Assembly: GCA_014871385.1 (NCBI GenBank)
Contig: CM026422.1
Location: 17,301,199 to 17,365,198 of the forward strand
Direction: 5' to 3'
DNA length: 64,000 bases
Origin: Ceratodon purpureus
Taxonomy: Eukaryota; Streptophyta; Bryopsida; Pseudoditrichales; Ditrichaceae
Shown here: in pieces, positions 1 to 10,253 of the stretch
How positions within the stretch are numbered: the first letter of the stretch is position 1
Layout of the letters: each line of letters begins with the position of its first letter
Translations under genes and position numbers: made by a program
Notes under the pieces: generated by a model
Database searches by the model: none
Seen by the model: only the letters and a program-made list of their open reading frames with translations
Told to the model about the DNA's origin: nothing

Positions 1-1
1 G

Positions 2-544
2 TTAGCCTAGAATCTTCATGGAAAATATGACCAACCAGTAGCCTATGCGAGTCGAATACTGAACCAGGCCGAGCGCAATTACTCTACCACAGAACGCGAA
101 GCTTTGGCCATGATTTATGCAGTAAAAAAGTTTAGACATTACTTACTTGGCAATAAATTTCGCTTCATGGTTGACCATCACAGTCTTTCTTACCTTGTCA
201 ATCAACCTCTGGTCACTGGGCGTGTGGCCCGATGGATCATGATACTCCTGGAATACGACTTTGAAGTGGTTTATGTTCCCGGGAAAAGACACGTAGTTGC
301 TGATTACTTATCCAGGGATTCCCAGGCAATCGAGGCAGGAATTGACGATTCATTTAATGAACCGTATCTTCAAACAGCCAGTATCACCATGGATTCACAA
401 GGGGATTGGCGCACAGATGTCATGGAATACTTAACCCAGGGAACCATACCCACAGGGCTTACAGGCACTAGGAAAACCAGTTTTGTCCGTACCACACTTC
501 CATACACCATAGTTCAGGGTCAGTTGTACCGCCGAACCGGATAA
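2..544 (+). pseudogene. gypsy RT/RNase H domain, 3' part, interrupted
   Basis: This is the RNase H region that follows reverse transcriptase in Ty3/gypsy polyproteins; it removes the RNA strand during cDNA synthesis. Visible blocks are YASRILNQAERNYSTTEREAL (about 50-110) with the conserved acidic/TE.E region, FRFMVDHHSL, RWIMILLEYDFEV and GKRHVVADYLSR. The frame is open upstream of the first ATG (104), so 104 is not a real start; the polyprotein enters from the left. A TAG sits at 8-10 within the conserved start of the domain, probably replacing a glutamine codon. The frame ends at TAA 542-544 where homology continues in another frame. Confidence 0.85.
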
Positions 545-1808
545 CACGCTCCGCTTGTGTGTACCGCTTTCACAACAGCAGACCATACTGTCAGCTCTAC
601 ACCATGGTCCTGCAGGAGGACACCAAGGCCCCGAGACTACCATAAAGAAAATCTTAACAGCCAAGTACTGGTGGCCAACACTTTACAAAGACGTATATAC
701 CTATATAAAAAATTGCCACGCCTGCCAAGTGGCAACTACTAATTTCCAACACCAAGGTAGAGTCCCTCTTAAATCCATACCACCGCTTGGGCCGTTCCAA
801 CGCTGGGGCCTGGATTTCGTAGGACCCATTCGCCCAGTCACACGTCAAGGGTACAAGTATATCCTAACTGCCACGGACTACACTACCAAATGGGTAGAAG
901 CTCGACCCCTTAGAAACAATACCGCTGTGGTCACCGCCACATTTATATACGAAAATATTATCACCAGATTCGGTTGCCCTCTAGAAATTGTATCCGATCA
1001 GGGCTCCCATTTTGTAAATTCGGTTATCGAGGATCTCCTGGACAATCATATCATCAAGCATAGGACTAGCACTGTCTACTACCCACAAGGCAACGGTCAA
1101 GCAGAATCAACTAATAAAACACTCATTAACATGCTTCGACGATTTGTTCACGCCAACCAGGGAGATTGGGATGACTGTTTACCTGCAGCCCTCTGGGCAT
1201 ACCGTGTAGCCACGAAAAGTGCCACCCAGGCCAGCCCATTTGAATTAGTTTACGGCACCCAGCCCCTGCTTCCCACAGAATACATTGCCCCGACCTTTAG
1301 TTCCCTGCAACCAAAGGATTACAGCCCCCATAGGGTCCTCGCAGCCAGACTCCAGGATATTCACCATCTAGAAGAAGTTCGGGCCCTGGCTACCCAGAAC
1401 ATCACAAGCAAACAGGAATTAACAGCCAAATATTTCCAGGCTTCCAAACCACCTAGGATTTTTCAAAAGGGTGATCAGGTGTTGTGGTGCCCCAGGGATC
1501 CTAAAATCAGGAAAACCAAATTTGAGTCAATTTGGAATGGTCCGTACCGAGTTCAATTGGTACTGCCCAATAACAGGGTACTATTGGTTAACAAGGATAA
1601 TTATGACCCCCAAGGCACCATAGTTAATACCACAAAATTAAAGCATTACCACTCTCTCAGCCCAGTTACCTTCCCTGTCCTAAGCTTGGGAGATATCCAT
1701 AGTTCCCTGGCTACCGAGGCACAGGAGCTGGCTCAAACATCCAATGACCCAGCCCCTCAAACCCAGGGGAGGAGCCCAGTACATCCCCCACAACGCAAGC
1801 ACCCATAA
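540..1808 (+). CDS. gypsy integrase
   Basis: Integrase inserts the retroelement cDNA into the host chromosome. The zinc-binding HHCC finger is at the N-terminus (LHHGPAGGH, then CHACQ). The catalytic core follows with GLDFVGPI and TDYTTKW (first Asp region), IVSDQGSHF (second Asp) and YYPQGNGQAES (catalytic Glu). The C-terminal GPY/F-type module is visible as SIWNGPYRV. No chromodomain follows. The frame is open from 540 but lies one base out of register with the RNase H frame. A single extra base near 539 explains this, or less likely a programmed shift. There is no good independent start codon. The integrase part is otherwise uninterrupted for about 420 codons. Confidence 0.9.
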   Translation, partial: DNTLRLCVPLSQQQTILSALHHGPAGGHQGPETTIKKILTAKYWWPTLYKDVYTYIKNCHACQVATTNFQHQGRVPLKSIPPLGPFQRWGLDFVGPIRPVTRQGYKYILTATDYTTKWVEARPLRNNTAVVTATFIYENIITRFGCPLEIVSDQGSHFVNSVIEDLLDNHIIKHRTSTVYYPQGNGQAESTNKTLINMLRRFVHANQGDWDDCLPAALWAYRVATKSATQASPFELVYGTQPLLPTEYIAPTFSSLQPKDYSPHRVLAARLQDIHHLEEVRALATQNITSKQELTAKYFQASKPPRIFQKGDQVLWCPRDPKIRKTKFESIWNGPYRVQLVLPNNRVLLVNKDNYDPQGTIVNTTKLKHYHSLSPVTFPVLSLGDIHSSLATEAQELAQTSNDPAPQTQGRSPVHPPQRKHP

Positions 1809-2368
1809 CCCAGCCATCCTTGATGTCAAACGTCAACTCCATCCATGGATTATTCACCAGGCTACAACAAGAACAAATTAGTATAGTATCAAATTCAGTA
1901 AAACACCATGATGGGCAACATACTCAAAAAACAGCTAACGACATGACTTCCAGGCCCCCTGAAATCCATGTTAGTCACATTCGAGTAGACTCAGGACAAT
2001 TTGACCATCAAACCCATGATTACCAGGGGACAACTCGGGTCAGCTCTAGATCCCGCAACACTAGGCCAGCGCCGCCACACTTCTCGCTAGGCAGTCATTG
2101 CTGCCTACAGCCGCCAAGGCCCCATCCCATCTGCGCCCACTTTCCCCACCCAGTCACACCATGCCCAAACCTTCACCCCTCGTCTCCCTCCTTGGCCCCC
2201 TGGTATTCCCACAGCTCCAGGAGACGCTCCAGGCGCCCAGCGGTCCGCAATAGAGCCGACTCTCCACTCTCTCACACTCCGCATTCCCTTGTATCTCCTC
2301 CTTGCACTCCCGCTGCCCTACACAGTAGCACACGCACATTAGACTGTAGCACTCACAACAGGGATACC

Positions 2369-3469
2369 ATGGGTCCGAAGAAGCAGCCGCCGTTCTTTGT
2401 ACCACGGCAAATCTTGGAGTGGAAGAGGCAGCCAGATCAGATATGGACATCCGCTCATGGCTTGGGCAGGTACTATACACTTCTGGAGGGCAAGGTCAAT
2501 ATCAAGCATTGCCATGATTTTGTGACATCCAACCGAGAGCAGCCCGAGGACGAGCAGTTCCCATCTGGCGTAGTCGACGGAGTCATGGTGCAGTACTCAA
2601 GCAGGTATCTATACAAGTTCTTTGGGTGGGACGGAACCGGAGCAACAGCGTGGAGCCCTTCATGCGCAGTCCCAGAACCAGACCTCACACCGTACGCCAA
2701 CATTCCTCGGAAAGAAGACAGGTACGAAATCTTTGCGTTTGGCCCAGTCTTGAAGGATCCATGGTTTGCAAGGATGCGAGGGGTCCTCAGCCAAGTGTAC
2801 TTTCAGAATAATTGTAACGGCATCCTGCCCGCACAGCTTCAGCTCTTACTCATGGCAGACAAGGGGGAACCGATTAACTGGGGGTTGTTGGTGGAGGAGA
2901 ATTTCAAGATACAGCTGCGGGGCTATCGCCGAAACCCGGAGTACTCAAGCCCCATCGGTCCATTTCTCTCAGCGTACATCGCGCATTTCCTTTCCTTCCA
3001 CAGACGGAACAATCAGCCACCGGTGATGGGCACCTTCCTCGACGTTCAGCGGGAAATCGCGGCAGCAGCAGCTCAGAGCCTCTTGCCCTCCAGCTCCAGC
3101 AATCGCCCACGATTGCTCTCCCCTGCGCCCACCATGGATATGGCCACGCCATCGCAGTTGGGACCTCACGCTGCCGAATTCCACGCCAAGCGCAACACCT
3201 TGACCGAGTGCATGGAGACCATGTTCCAGTTCGTACAAGGGGCCGAACAGCAGCATCAGGCCATGGACAGGGCACACCAGGAGTTCGAGGAGCGCATCAG
3301 GCGCAAGGCCACCCAAACAGTCCAAGCAGCCCAAATCCAGGCAGAAAAAAGGATCGCCACGGCACAGCTGGAGCACAGCATGGAGTTGGAAGAGACAACA
3401 CAAACCCTGCACAACCTTCGCGAACAAGTAAAGAATTTGGAGAGTGAGCTAGTCGCAACTCAAGCATTA
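2369..3469 (+). pseudogene. gypsy accessory (post-integrase) ORF, 5' half
   Basis: An ORF downstream of integrase, in the place where some plant gypsy elements carry extra genes. The first convincing ATG is at 2369 (MGPKKQPPFFVPRQ); the frame is open from 1820, but 1820-2368 is low-complexity Pro/Ser/His-rich. The middle part (WFARMRGVLSQVYFQ, KGEPINWGLLVEENF, IGPFLSAYIAHFL) loosely recalls the 'putative plant transposon protein' domain found in other plant elements; that is a guess from pattern only. The last 120 residues are a strong coiled coil (MDRAHQEFEERIRRKA, LHNLREQVKNLESEL). It stops where the 3470-14227 transposon is inserted, and the coiled coil resumes at 14228. Confidence 0.6.
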
Positions 3470-4231
3470 GGAGCAGTTTGGGGTCTCCAACGGGCCTTTT
3501 CCATGCTTTCCGTGCGAAAGTTTTGGGCATGCCCGTGCACTTTACCTGCTGGCACCAACTGTGCCAGCAGGTCGCCAAAAGCGAGCCAAATCGCGAATGG
3601 GGGGGTCCGGCCAATAGTCGCGCAGGAAGGCTTCCCTCCCCCGCGCGTGTAGTCCCGCAGGTCGAGAACGGAGCCTCTTCGCGCACGAAATTTGAGCATT
3701 GCAGAAGGGTGTCAGCGGTGGTGGGCATTATGAACGCCTGCGAAACTGACTCCACAGGCCACCTACCGAAATCGAATTGCCGCTCCCCCTTTGAGATGCA
3801 ACGTGCACAAGGTGTTGATGTCGAAATGCTGCCAACGGTCATTCCGAACCTCATGCGTTCCCCTGAGAGAGTTGTCGTCTTTGCGTTGTCAAGCAGGATG
3901 GAGCGGTGGAGGCCTCCAAAGGCTGGGCGAAGTTGTTCGATTTCGGTTGTGGGTGGTCACGCATTGTGCAGTAGAGATTTAGGGTTTAGCTGTAGTGGTC
4001 TTCCAACGCTGCCAGCGGTCTGCCATCCACATAGGTTGGAGAGAGTACCTGAGTTGGGAATTGGGGTTTCGGGATGAGGTTTTAGGGTAGGTCGTACCTT
4101 GGTTGCGAGGCCGTGGACGCAGGTTTCAGCCGTTCGTGATGGCGGAGGGTGTGTTGACAGCGTGTAGTTCTGGCGGTTGATGACAGCGACGACACCATTT
4201 GTAAGTTTTCGAGTTCACAGTCGAAAATTTC

Positions 4232-5398
4232 ATGCATTCTAGTGGTATGGCTTCACGGCCAAACTCCCTCGTACAGAGTGTCATTCTGCATAATACTCAA
4301 GACTTGGAGGGCAACTGGATCCCCATGAAGGTGGATCGTGATTCATGGGTTATGCTGCAACCAGCGTCGGATGGGCCTTGGGGTAGAGAGGCAAGGCGAC
4401 ATGGTGGAGAAAATTTTCGGGGGGCCTTCAAAGCGCAGATCAGAGATTTCTCTTGGATCTCCACGGAGCATGGAGCATGCGACCTCGATAAGGTGCTTGT
4501 GCAATATGCATATCAACCAAGGCATCTGCGCTTGGATCCTGCGGAGGCAGCAACCAAATTGGGAATGGCAAACTACCTGTACGCGTCGAGAGCACAGGAT
4601 TGGGTACATCCTGTATCTATCCTTGGTCCCATTCTTGTACTCCATGTTGAGATTGGGGAGGCAACACGGAATCGACAGAGCCACGCGGAGTTGCTGGACA
4701 TAGGTACATTCTTCCTTGGTGGTCTGTATTTGCCTCCAACAGGTGACACGCTGTACGGGAAGGTTGAAGCACTCCCGCTTCCAGGGTTCAACGATGTGGA
4801 GTGGCCTTTGCCAGACATGCACACATCTGAGGCGTTTAGAACAAAGCTCACTCTCGATTTTGCAAATGCTATGAAAGCAACAACTGGTAGCAGCTTCGTC
4901 CACCAGCAATGGTTTATGCCAATCCATGTTATGGTTGATTTGTTTGCGGTAGCTGCTGACAGCATTAGGCGGACACCTACATTGTTTGTTTTGAGTAGTC
5001 CATCCGAGGCTCTGCTGAGCAGTCTAATGAACCCAGGGTGGAACGAGAAGTTCCACATTGGCCAAGATGTCATCAAGTGCGTTGCCAACAGGACCAGCAT
5101 TGTTTTCCGCTATCACGTGGGAAGACAAACATTATACACCAGGTTCATGTATACAAGGTATAGGGGGGCTGCCAACAGTCAGTGGGAAGCGTTGGATCAC
5201 CTACCAGAGGAGGTGATGGTGGAAGTGTCTTGTATGTTTAGGGGGAACTTGCTGCCAACATTCGAAGTTGGCAAGGGTTGGCCAGTATCCCACCTGCGGC
5301 ACGAAATTGCAATGGCACTTGGAGATGACGTACCTGGGCAGTACAACCTGGTTTTGATAGAGGCCAACGGTGTTCGTGAGAAAAAGGTACGAGTCTAG
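4232..5398 (+). CDS. unrecognised transposon-borne ORF, 388 aa
   Basis: An uninterrupted ORF inside the 10.76-kb transposon, starting at ATG 4232 (a second ATG at 4247 is also possible). I do not recognise the family. No transmembrane segment, zinc finger or nuclease motif is apparent. The protein looks globular, with moderate charge, many aromatic residues and blocks such as HPVSILGPILVLHVEIGEA and PEEVMVEVSCMFRGNLLPTF. It lies alone on the plus strand near the left end; the other two genes of the element run the opposite way. An intact frame of this length in an otherwise decaying element suggests recent function. It could be a transposition accessory protein or a captured host gene. Confidence 0.55.
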   Translation: MHSSGMASRPNSLVQSVILHNTQDLEGNWIPMKVDRDSWVMLQPASDGPWGREARRHGGENFRGAFKAQIRDFSWISTEHGACDLDKVLVQYAYQPRHLRLDPAEAATKLGMANYLYASRAQDWVHPVSILGPILVLHVEIGEATRNRQSHAELLDIGTFFLGGLYLPPTGDTLYGKVEALPLPGFNDVEWPLPDMHTSEAFRTKLTLDFANAMKATTGSSFVHQQWFMPIHVMVDLFAVAADSIRRTPTLFVLSSPSEALLSSLMNPGWNEKFHIGQDVIKCVANRTSIVFRYHVGRQTLYTRFMYTRYRGAANSQWEALDHLPEEVMVEVSCMFRGNLLPTFEVGKGWPVSHLRHEIAMALGDDVPGQYNLVLIEANGVREKKVRV

Positions 5399-6346
5399 CC
5401 GAATTCATGTAGTCGTTTTGATGTGTTGGGAATTGGCTGTTCAGAGCTCCTTGCTGCCAGCAAACGAAAATGACAGGATTTGTTGGATGCAGATCAACCA
5501 GCGCCATGAGAGACACCTTACAGCTGCGGATGTCACGGTTCCCAAAAGGATGAAGATTGTGGTGGCGCCATTGACGGTGGAGCCTGCTGCCAGCGCAAAA
5601 TAAGAAAAGAAAAAAAATTGCATACAATAGAGCACATGACCCTTCAGAGGCAGAAAATGGAGTTTGGCACTTGACAAATATGAAGTAATTAGGAAGGAAT
5701 GTAAAGTTTCTTACTTCCTCCGAAGAGGCTGGCTCCTTCGTGAACCTGGTGCTCTGAACTGGCGATGGCGGGCATAATGCAGCCCTTGGTGCCAACAAAG
5801 AGGAAAAAAGGAAGGTTGCAAATAAAAAAAGAACCACGCTTGATTCTAATAGAACAAGATAAAAATAAAAAACAGTTGTACATAAGAGATGAAGTAGGTC
5901 GCAGATGGTAAATAACAACAATGGCCAAAATTGAAAGGGACCATGGTGGCGAATAATGAAATAAGAAAAAAAAAAAAATACCAACGGTGAAATAAAAAAT
6001 GCAACCTGACTGCATAGAAGAAGGGAAATACAAAGGAAAGAACTTCGATGAGGGCACAATGCTCTCAGACAGCGCGGGCTTGAAGAGAACAACAGCTCCA
6101 AAGATAAAATGGCTATGCCAAAGAGCAGCCCTTGCTGTCGGCAGTCCACAATAAAGAAGAAATACAGTTGCGAATAAAAAGGAAGGGTTACAAGAATGCC
6201 ATATCTTTCAAAGAGACATGGCAGTCCAGAGGCAAATTGTTTTCAAGTTCGGAAAAGTTTAAGAAAGGTGGCCCATAAAAGTCCGGACCAGAAGTCGCTG
6301 CCAGCAAACCCCTAACCCGGCCTACAAAACTATCCAAGGTGGGAAT
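5399..6346. other. non-coding stretch inside the large transposon
   Basis: A-rich sequence with runs of A on the plus strand. No convincing coding frame on either strand; the 303-aa minus-strand frame at 6149-5238 is hydrophobic low-complexity caused by the A runs. GCTGCCAGC-type motifs occur at about 5450, 5585 and 6296. It separates the convergent ends of the 4232-5398 gene and the 6347-8390 gene, so it must hold both 3' untranslated regions. Confidence 0.5.
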
Positions 6347-8390
6347 CTACTCCACGTTTGCGTTTGTGGCAATTGCCTCAACAAGGCTCGACAGTCCCTC
6401 CATGTTGGTGTCGTCCTCGTTCTTCTCTGCTTGAGGTGATCCTTGCGTGGTGGCGGATGAGTCCTTGTTCCCATCTCCAGATAGGGCTGCCTGGGTCTCC
6501 TGAGGAGAGCGTTGCGTGGGATCGAACGCCAGGGAGTCTGAGTCGGGGAGAGCATCCTCTGCAGTTGCTGGCAACAAACAAGAGTTAGAAAACAAGAAAA
6601 TGTAAATGTAACAACAAGGCAGGCAACAAGAAATGGGTAGATGGGATGAGGGGCCACGAACCTTGGTCGCCCTTGGCCTTCTTCCACGGAAGCGCGGCCA
6701 CTGAGGGGGCAGCGGGCCTCTTGCTGCCAACACGTGGTGAAGCGGGCTCGGCCAGAAGGATCTCCTCCGTGAGGCGTAGTTCCTCCGCGGCCTTGGAGTC
6801 AAGGTCGAAGCCCCACTGCCCAAGCCACCCTCCAGTCATCCCCCGCTCGCATCGACGGCATCGGGCGTCTTGAGAGAAGACTGCCTCAAACATACAATGA
6901 GGATGTGCCAAGCAGCCGCAGAACAAAGGCACGCAGCCGGTGTCAACGAAGTAACGCTCGCAGAAGGGGCATGGGTCGTTGAGGGCTATTGGCAACACCT
7001 GGAACTCCCGGGGGTAACGAGCCAACACCTTCTGCGGCCGCAAGAAAGCTGATGCCAACTCCAAGGCCGAGATCTCCGCTGTCAGCGCGGAGACCTCAAC
7101 ATGCCGTCTCTGCTCATCGGCTTCTATCTCCTCCAACTTCTTGTAGACCCTGTCAATGCGGGCCTGGGCCTCAAGGAGTGCCTTGCTTGCAAGCCCCAGC
7201 TTGTCTTGGCCTAAGCGGGCCGCCTGATCAAAGCGCCTCTTCTCTTGATCGTTGCCATCAGCCGCGGCCTTCTTGGCGGCCTCGCGGGCGGAGAAGATGT
7301 CGTCGTAGAGCTTGGACTCCTCGGCCTCCTTGGCCTTGATGTAGTCCCGCTGGGTTGCAAGGTCGACCTTCACGCGGTCCCGGCTGGCCTCCACCTTCAG
7401 AAGTGCCGCCTCCAAGGACTGCTTCTTGAGGCGCTGCTGCTCCAGGACCTGCTTCGGATCCGTTGCCACCAAGGGCTGCACCTTGATGGCAGCGGCAGCA
7501 GGGGTCGTCACGGCCCTCTTCTCAGCCACGGCCTTCTTCTCGACCACGGCCTTGACAGGGGCGGGCACGGATCTAGGACCCCTTGCCTTCTTCGCCTCCG
7601 CGGCCGTGATGGCCTTGGAGGTGGCTCCGACTGCCTTGGCTCCTCCGCTCGCAGCCGCCCCTCCTCCCTTGCCCTTGCTGACAGCACCGGGGACGTGGCC
7701 TGCGAGGAAGTCGATGATGGCCTCAATCTGCTCCCTCAAGGCTGGGGGTGTCAACTTTTGCGGATTACGCCCTGGCAGCTTCTCGCGCCCCTTCACAATT
7801 GCCTCCGCCTTCTGGGCGAAGTTGACATCCACGCCCTCCTCAAAGTAGAGGTGGCAAGCCCGAAGGAAGGTGGTCCCGAATGCCCAATTGTCGGGGTCAC
7901 CTCCATAGGTCCACCGGTACATCTCCAAGTACTTCCTCTGGGCCTCCGGATCCTCACAGTTAGCAACGTAGTGCCGACCAGAAGAACGCTCTGGCCATCT
8001 GTCGATGAAGTCCTTCTTCCTGCAGTGCTTCTCGCTGCTGAGGTCACTGAACTTCAACCCCTTGTTGGAGAGCTGCAAGGTGCGGGCGAAGAAGTCCTCC
8101 TCGTAATCCGCAGCCTGCCTACCCAGCAGAAATGGGGCGAGGTGGTGGAGCTGTGCATGAAGTGCAGGGGGTAAGCCCTCCAAGTCGAACGCATCATCCC
8201 ATGGCGTCTCAACATCGTTGGCATCCTCCTTGCTGTCAGCAAGCTCGACGACCTCCTTCTTCACGACGGCCTCCTTCTTCTCAGTGCGATCCTCCTCCCG
8301 AGAAGCCGCGGCCTTTCCCTTCCTACGGCTCGACATCCCTGGCGCTGGTAGTGCAAAAACAACACGTTTTACGATTGGGGGATCGCGCAT
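6347..8390 (-). CDS. coiled-coil protein with RING-like Cys/His cluster (transposon-borne)
   Basis: Minus-strand gene in the large transposon. The long exon runs from 8390 (or from an acceptor at about 8395) to 6662. A 94-bp intron (6661-6568) joins it to a last exon 6567-6347 that reads ATAEDALPDSDSL and ends NANVE. Reading through the donor instead gives a meaningless hydrophobic tail. Layout: basic N-terminus; a globular part with NWAFGTTFLRACHLYFEEG; an Ala/Lys-rich linker; a long coiled coil; then a Cys/His cluster CPFCERYF, CGCLAHPHC, CRRCERG resembling a RING finger; then an acidic tail. A nuclear, possibly ubiquitin-related role is inference only. An upstream coiled-coil exon (about 9384-8616) may belong to the same gene through a GTGAGG donor. 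Confidence 0.6.
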
Positions 8391-8615
8391 GGCAGCTGAA
8401 AGGAGAGAAACGGACAGGGTATTATTCTTGCGGATTAGACTAGTTACATTTTCACTCTAAAAATCCTGTAGAACTAAGGACTCCGGCGGCCATGGCTGAA
8501 CCACTGTCTACTTCGAATACACCATGGCCGATTCACTCCAACAGCTAATTAAAAAAAACCATGCGAGGAGGCTCGGAGGAGAGAGCTGAAAACCAGCAGC
8601 TTACCTCACCGAAGT

Positions 8616-9384
8616 CCGAAGCAGAATTGTTGTTGCTCCTCTCCAGCTCGCCCCTCGCGCCTCGCAGCTCGTCTCTTGCGCCTCCAGAAATGTTCGCCTC
8701 CACAACTCGCCCATGCGCGCCTCTGCAGCTCACCCTTTCTTCAGCCTCCGCGACTCGCCCCTTGCGCGTCTGCAGCTCCGCTCCTTGCGCCTCGCGGCAC
8801 CCGTGCTACGACTTTGCTCCTCCGCAACTCGCCGTTGCGCGCCTCCTGCGCTCCTCCCTTGCGCCTCCGCAGCGGCCCTCCGCAGCTCGCCTCCGCAGCC
8901 CCTTGCACCCCAGCAGCCCCTTGCGCCTCCGCAGCTGCCCTCCTCAGCTCGCCTCCGCAGCCCCTTGCACCCCCGCAGCCCCTTGCGCCTCTGCAGCTGC
9001 CCTCCGCAGCTCGCCTCCGCAGCCCCTTGCACCCCCGCAGCCCCTTGTGCCTCCTCGCGCCCTTTGCGCCTCCGCAGCTCCTCGCAGCTCTTCGCTACCC
9101 CTTGCGCCTCCGCAGCTCCTTGCGCCTGAGCGAGCGTGCAATGGAGCTCCCTCTTGAGCTCCTTGCAGCTCAGTCGCAGGTCGTCCCTTGCGCCCGAGCT
9201 CCGCTGCCCCCTCCTCCACGGCCCGCACCGCACGCTGCAGCTCCTTTGAGCTGCACTCCGCAACCTCGAACGGTTTCTTAGACTCCTCGGCTGCTGCCCT
9301 CGGCGTCACGTGCTCCCGATCAGCAACGGCACGAAGACGCCCTCCTTCGTATCCACGGTCTCTCCCCAGCACCCACAGCTCCAA
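8616..9384 (-). pseudogene. possible upstream coiled-coil exon, repeat-disrupted
   Basis: Minus-strand frames here encode Glu/Arg/Ala-rich coiled-coil sequence (AEESKKPFEVAECSSKELQ, ARGELERSNNNSASDF), but the frame changes between segments. Just after SASDF is a donor-like GTGAGGTAAG. Splicing from it to the acceptor near 8395 keeps frame with the downstream gene at 8390. The middle (about 8860-9130) is a GC-rich minisatellite coding Ala/Gln/Gly repeats in several frames, and its length changes probably destroyed the reading frame. It may equally be 5' untranslated sequence. Confidence 0.35.
8860..9130. repeat. GC-rich minisatellite
   Basis: Imperfect tandem copies of a unit built from CCTCCGCAGC, TCGCCTCCGCAG and CCCCTTGCACCC blocks, with two nearly identical consecutive units around 8890-9040. 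It lies inside the large transposon, upstream of the minus-strand coiled-coil gene. All six frames are open for long stretches because of composition, so ORFs here are not evidence of genes. Confidence 0.7.
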
Positions 9385-10253
9385 TTGAAAAACAAAGTAA
9401 AGCTCGCGCGCCTGCTGGAAGCAAGGAGAGCGGCCTCGACAGCAAGAAGGCGCGGACTTGTGCTGGAGTCAACCACGTGCGGCGTGTGGGAAGAAGAGAA
9501 GAACTGAGAGGGGAACCCGTGCTGGAGTCAACCACCTGTGCGTCCTTGGTTAGGGGGGTTCAGGGTCTCAAGTACAGTTTAATGAAGGGAGGTTACGGAG
9601 TTGGTGGGAAGCTCTCATATCCTCCTTAATTGCCACTCCATGGAAATCATTGCCATGGCCCTAAACCACACATCCCCATTTGTTGTGGGTACTTAGAAAA
9701 TCATCTCAAAAATTAAAATCTTAATTTTAGTGGGACCGGTACATATGATTACTAAGACCCATTAATTAAGGAGATTACTAATTGCATTCCTTGGTCCCAT
9801 TCGTGAGTTATCCACAAAACAAGTTTAAGGGAGAACCATGGTCTAACCCAATAAAAAAAAAAACATTGTTGGCAGCCACATTCTACATAGCTAGAAATTA
9901 ATTACTAAGACACAGAGCTCTCAAATCACACACGGCCATTGCTCGCGTCGTCACTATCCTCTTTGCTACCAGCGACCTCTCCGTCAGTGGAGTTACTACC
10001 TTCTCAATGGGTGCCTCGTGAATAATTATGGAGATTAACATAGCAATGCATAGCCATTTTAGGGAATTGCTCGAAAAAATCCTCATTTTTTGATAAATCT
10101 ATCCGTAAATGGCTATTCTAGAATGAAACCAAAAAACATGTTAAAGATGTTAAACCACTGTCTACTCCGATCAAAAAAATAAAAAAAAATAAAAAACTTG
10201 CTACATTATAGATGTCCATCCAATGAGTTTAGAACGCATAATTTGTACTCAAT
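9385..10253. other. AT-rich non-coding segment in the large transposon
   Basis: Lower GC than the surrounding transposon and no supported coding frame. A near-identical string, AACCACTGTCTACT, occurs at about 8498 and again at about 10152, which could mark a nested insertion or local duplication, but I could not find matching termini. It probably includes 3' sequence of the transposase-like gene that ends at 10254. Confidence 0.35.

Noticed and set aside
5238-6149. 303-aa minus-strand ORF
   Set aside because: Hydrophobic, Phe/Leu/Ser-rich product explained by A runs on the plus strand; overlaps the end of the 4232-5398 gene and shows no domain.
8561-9281. Long plus-strand ORFs of about 200 aa rich in Ala, Pro and Ser
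   Set aside because: All frames are open in this GC-rich minisatellite; the products are pure low complexity.
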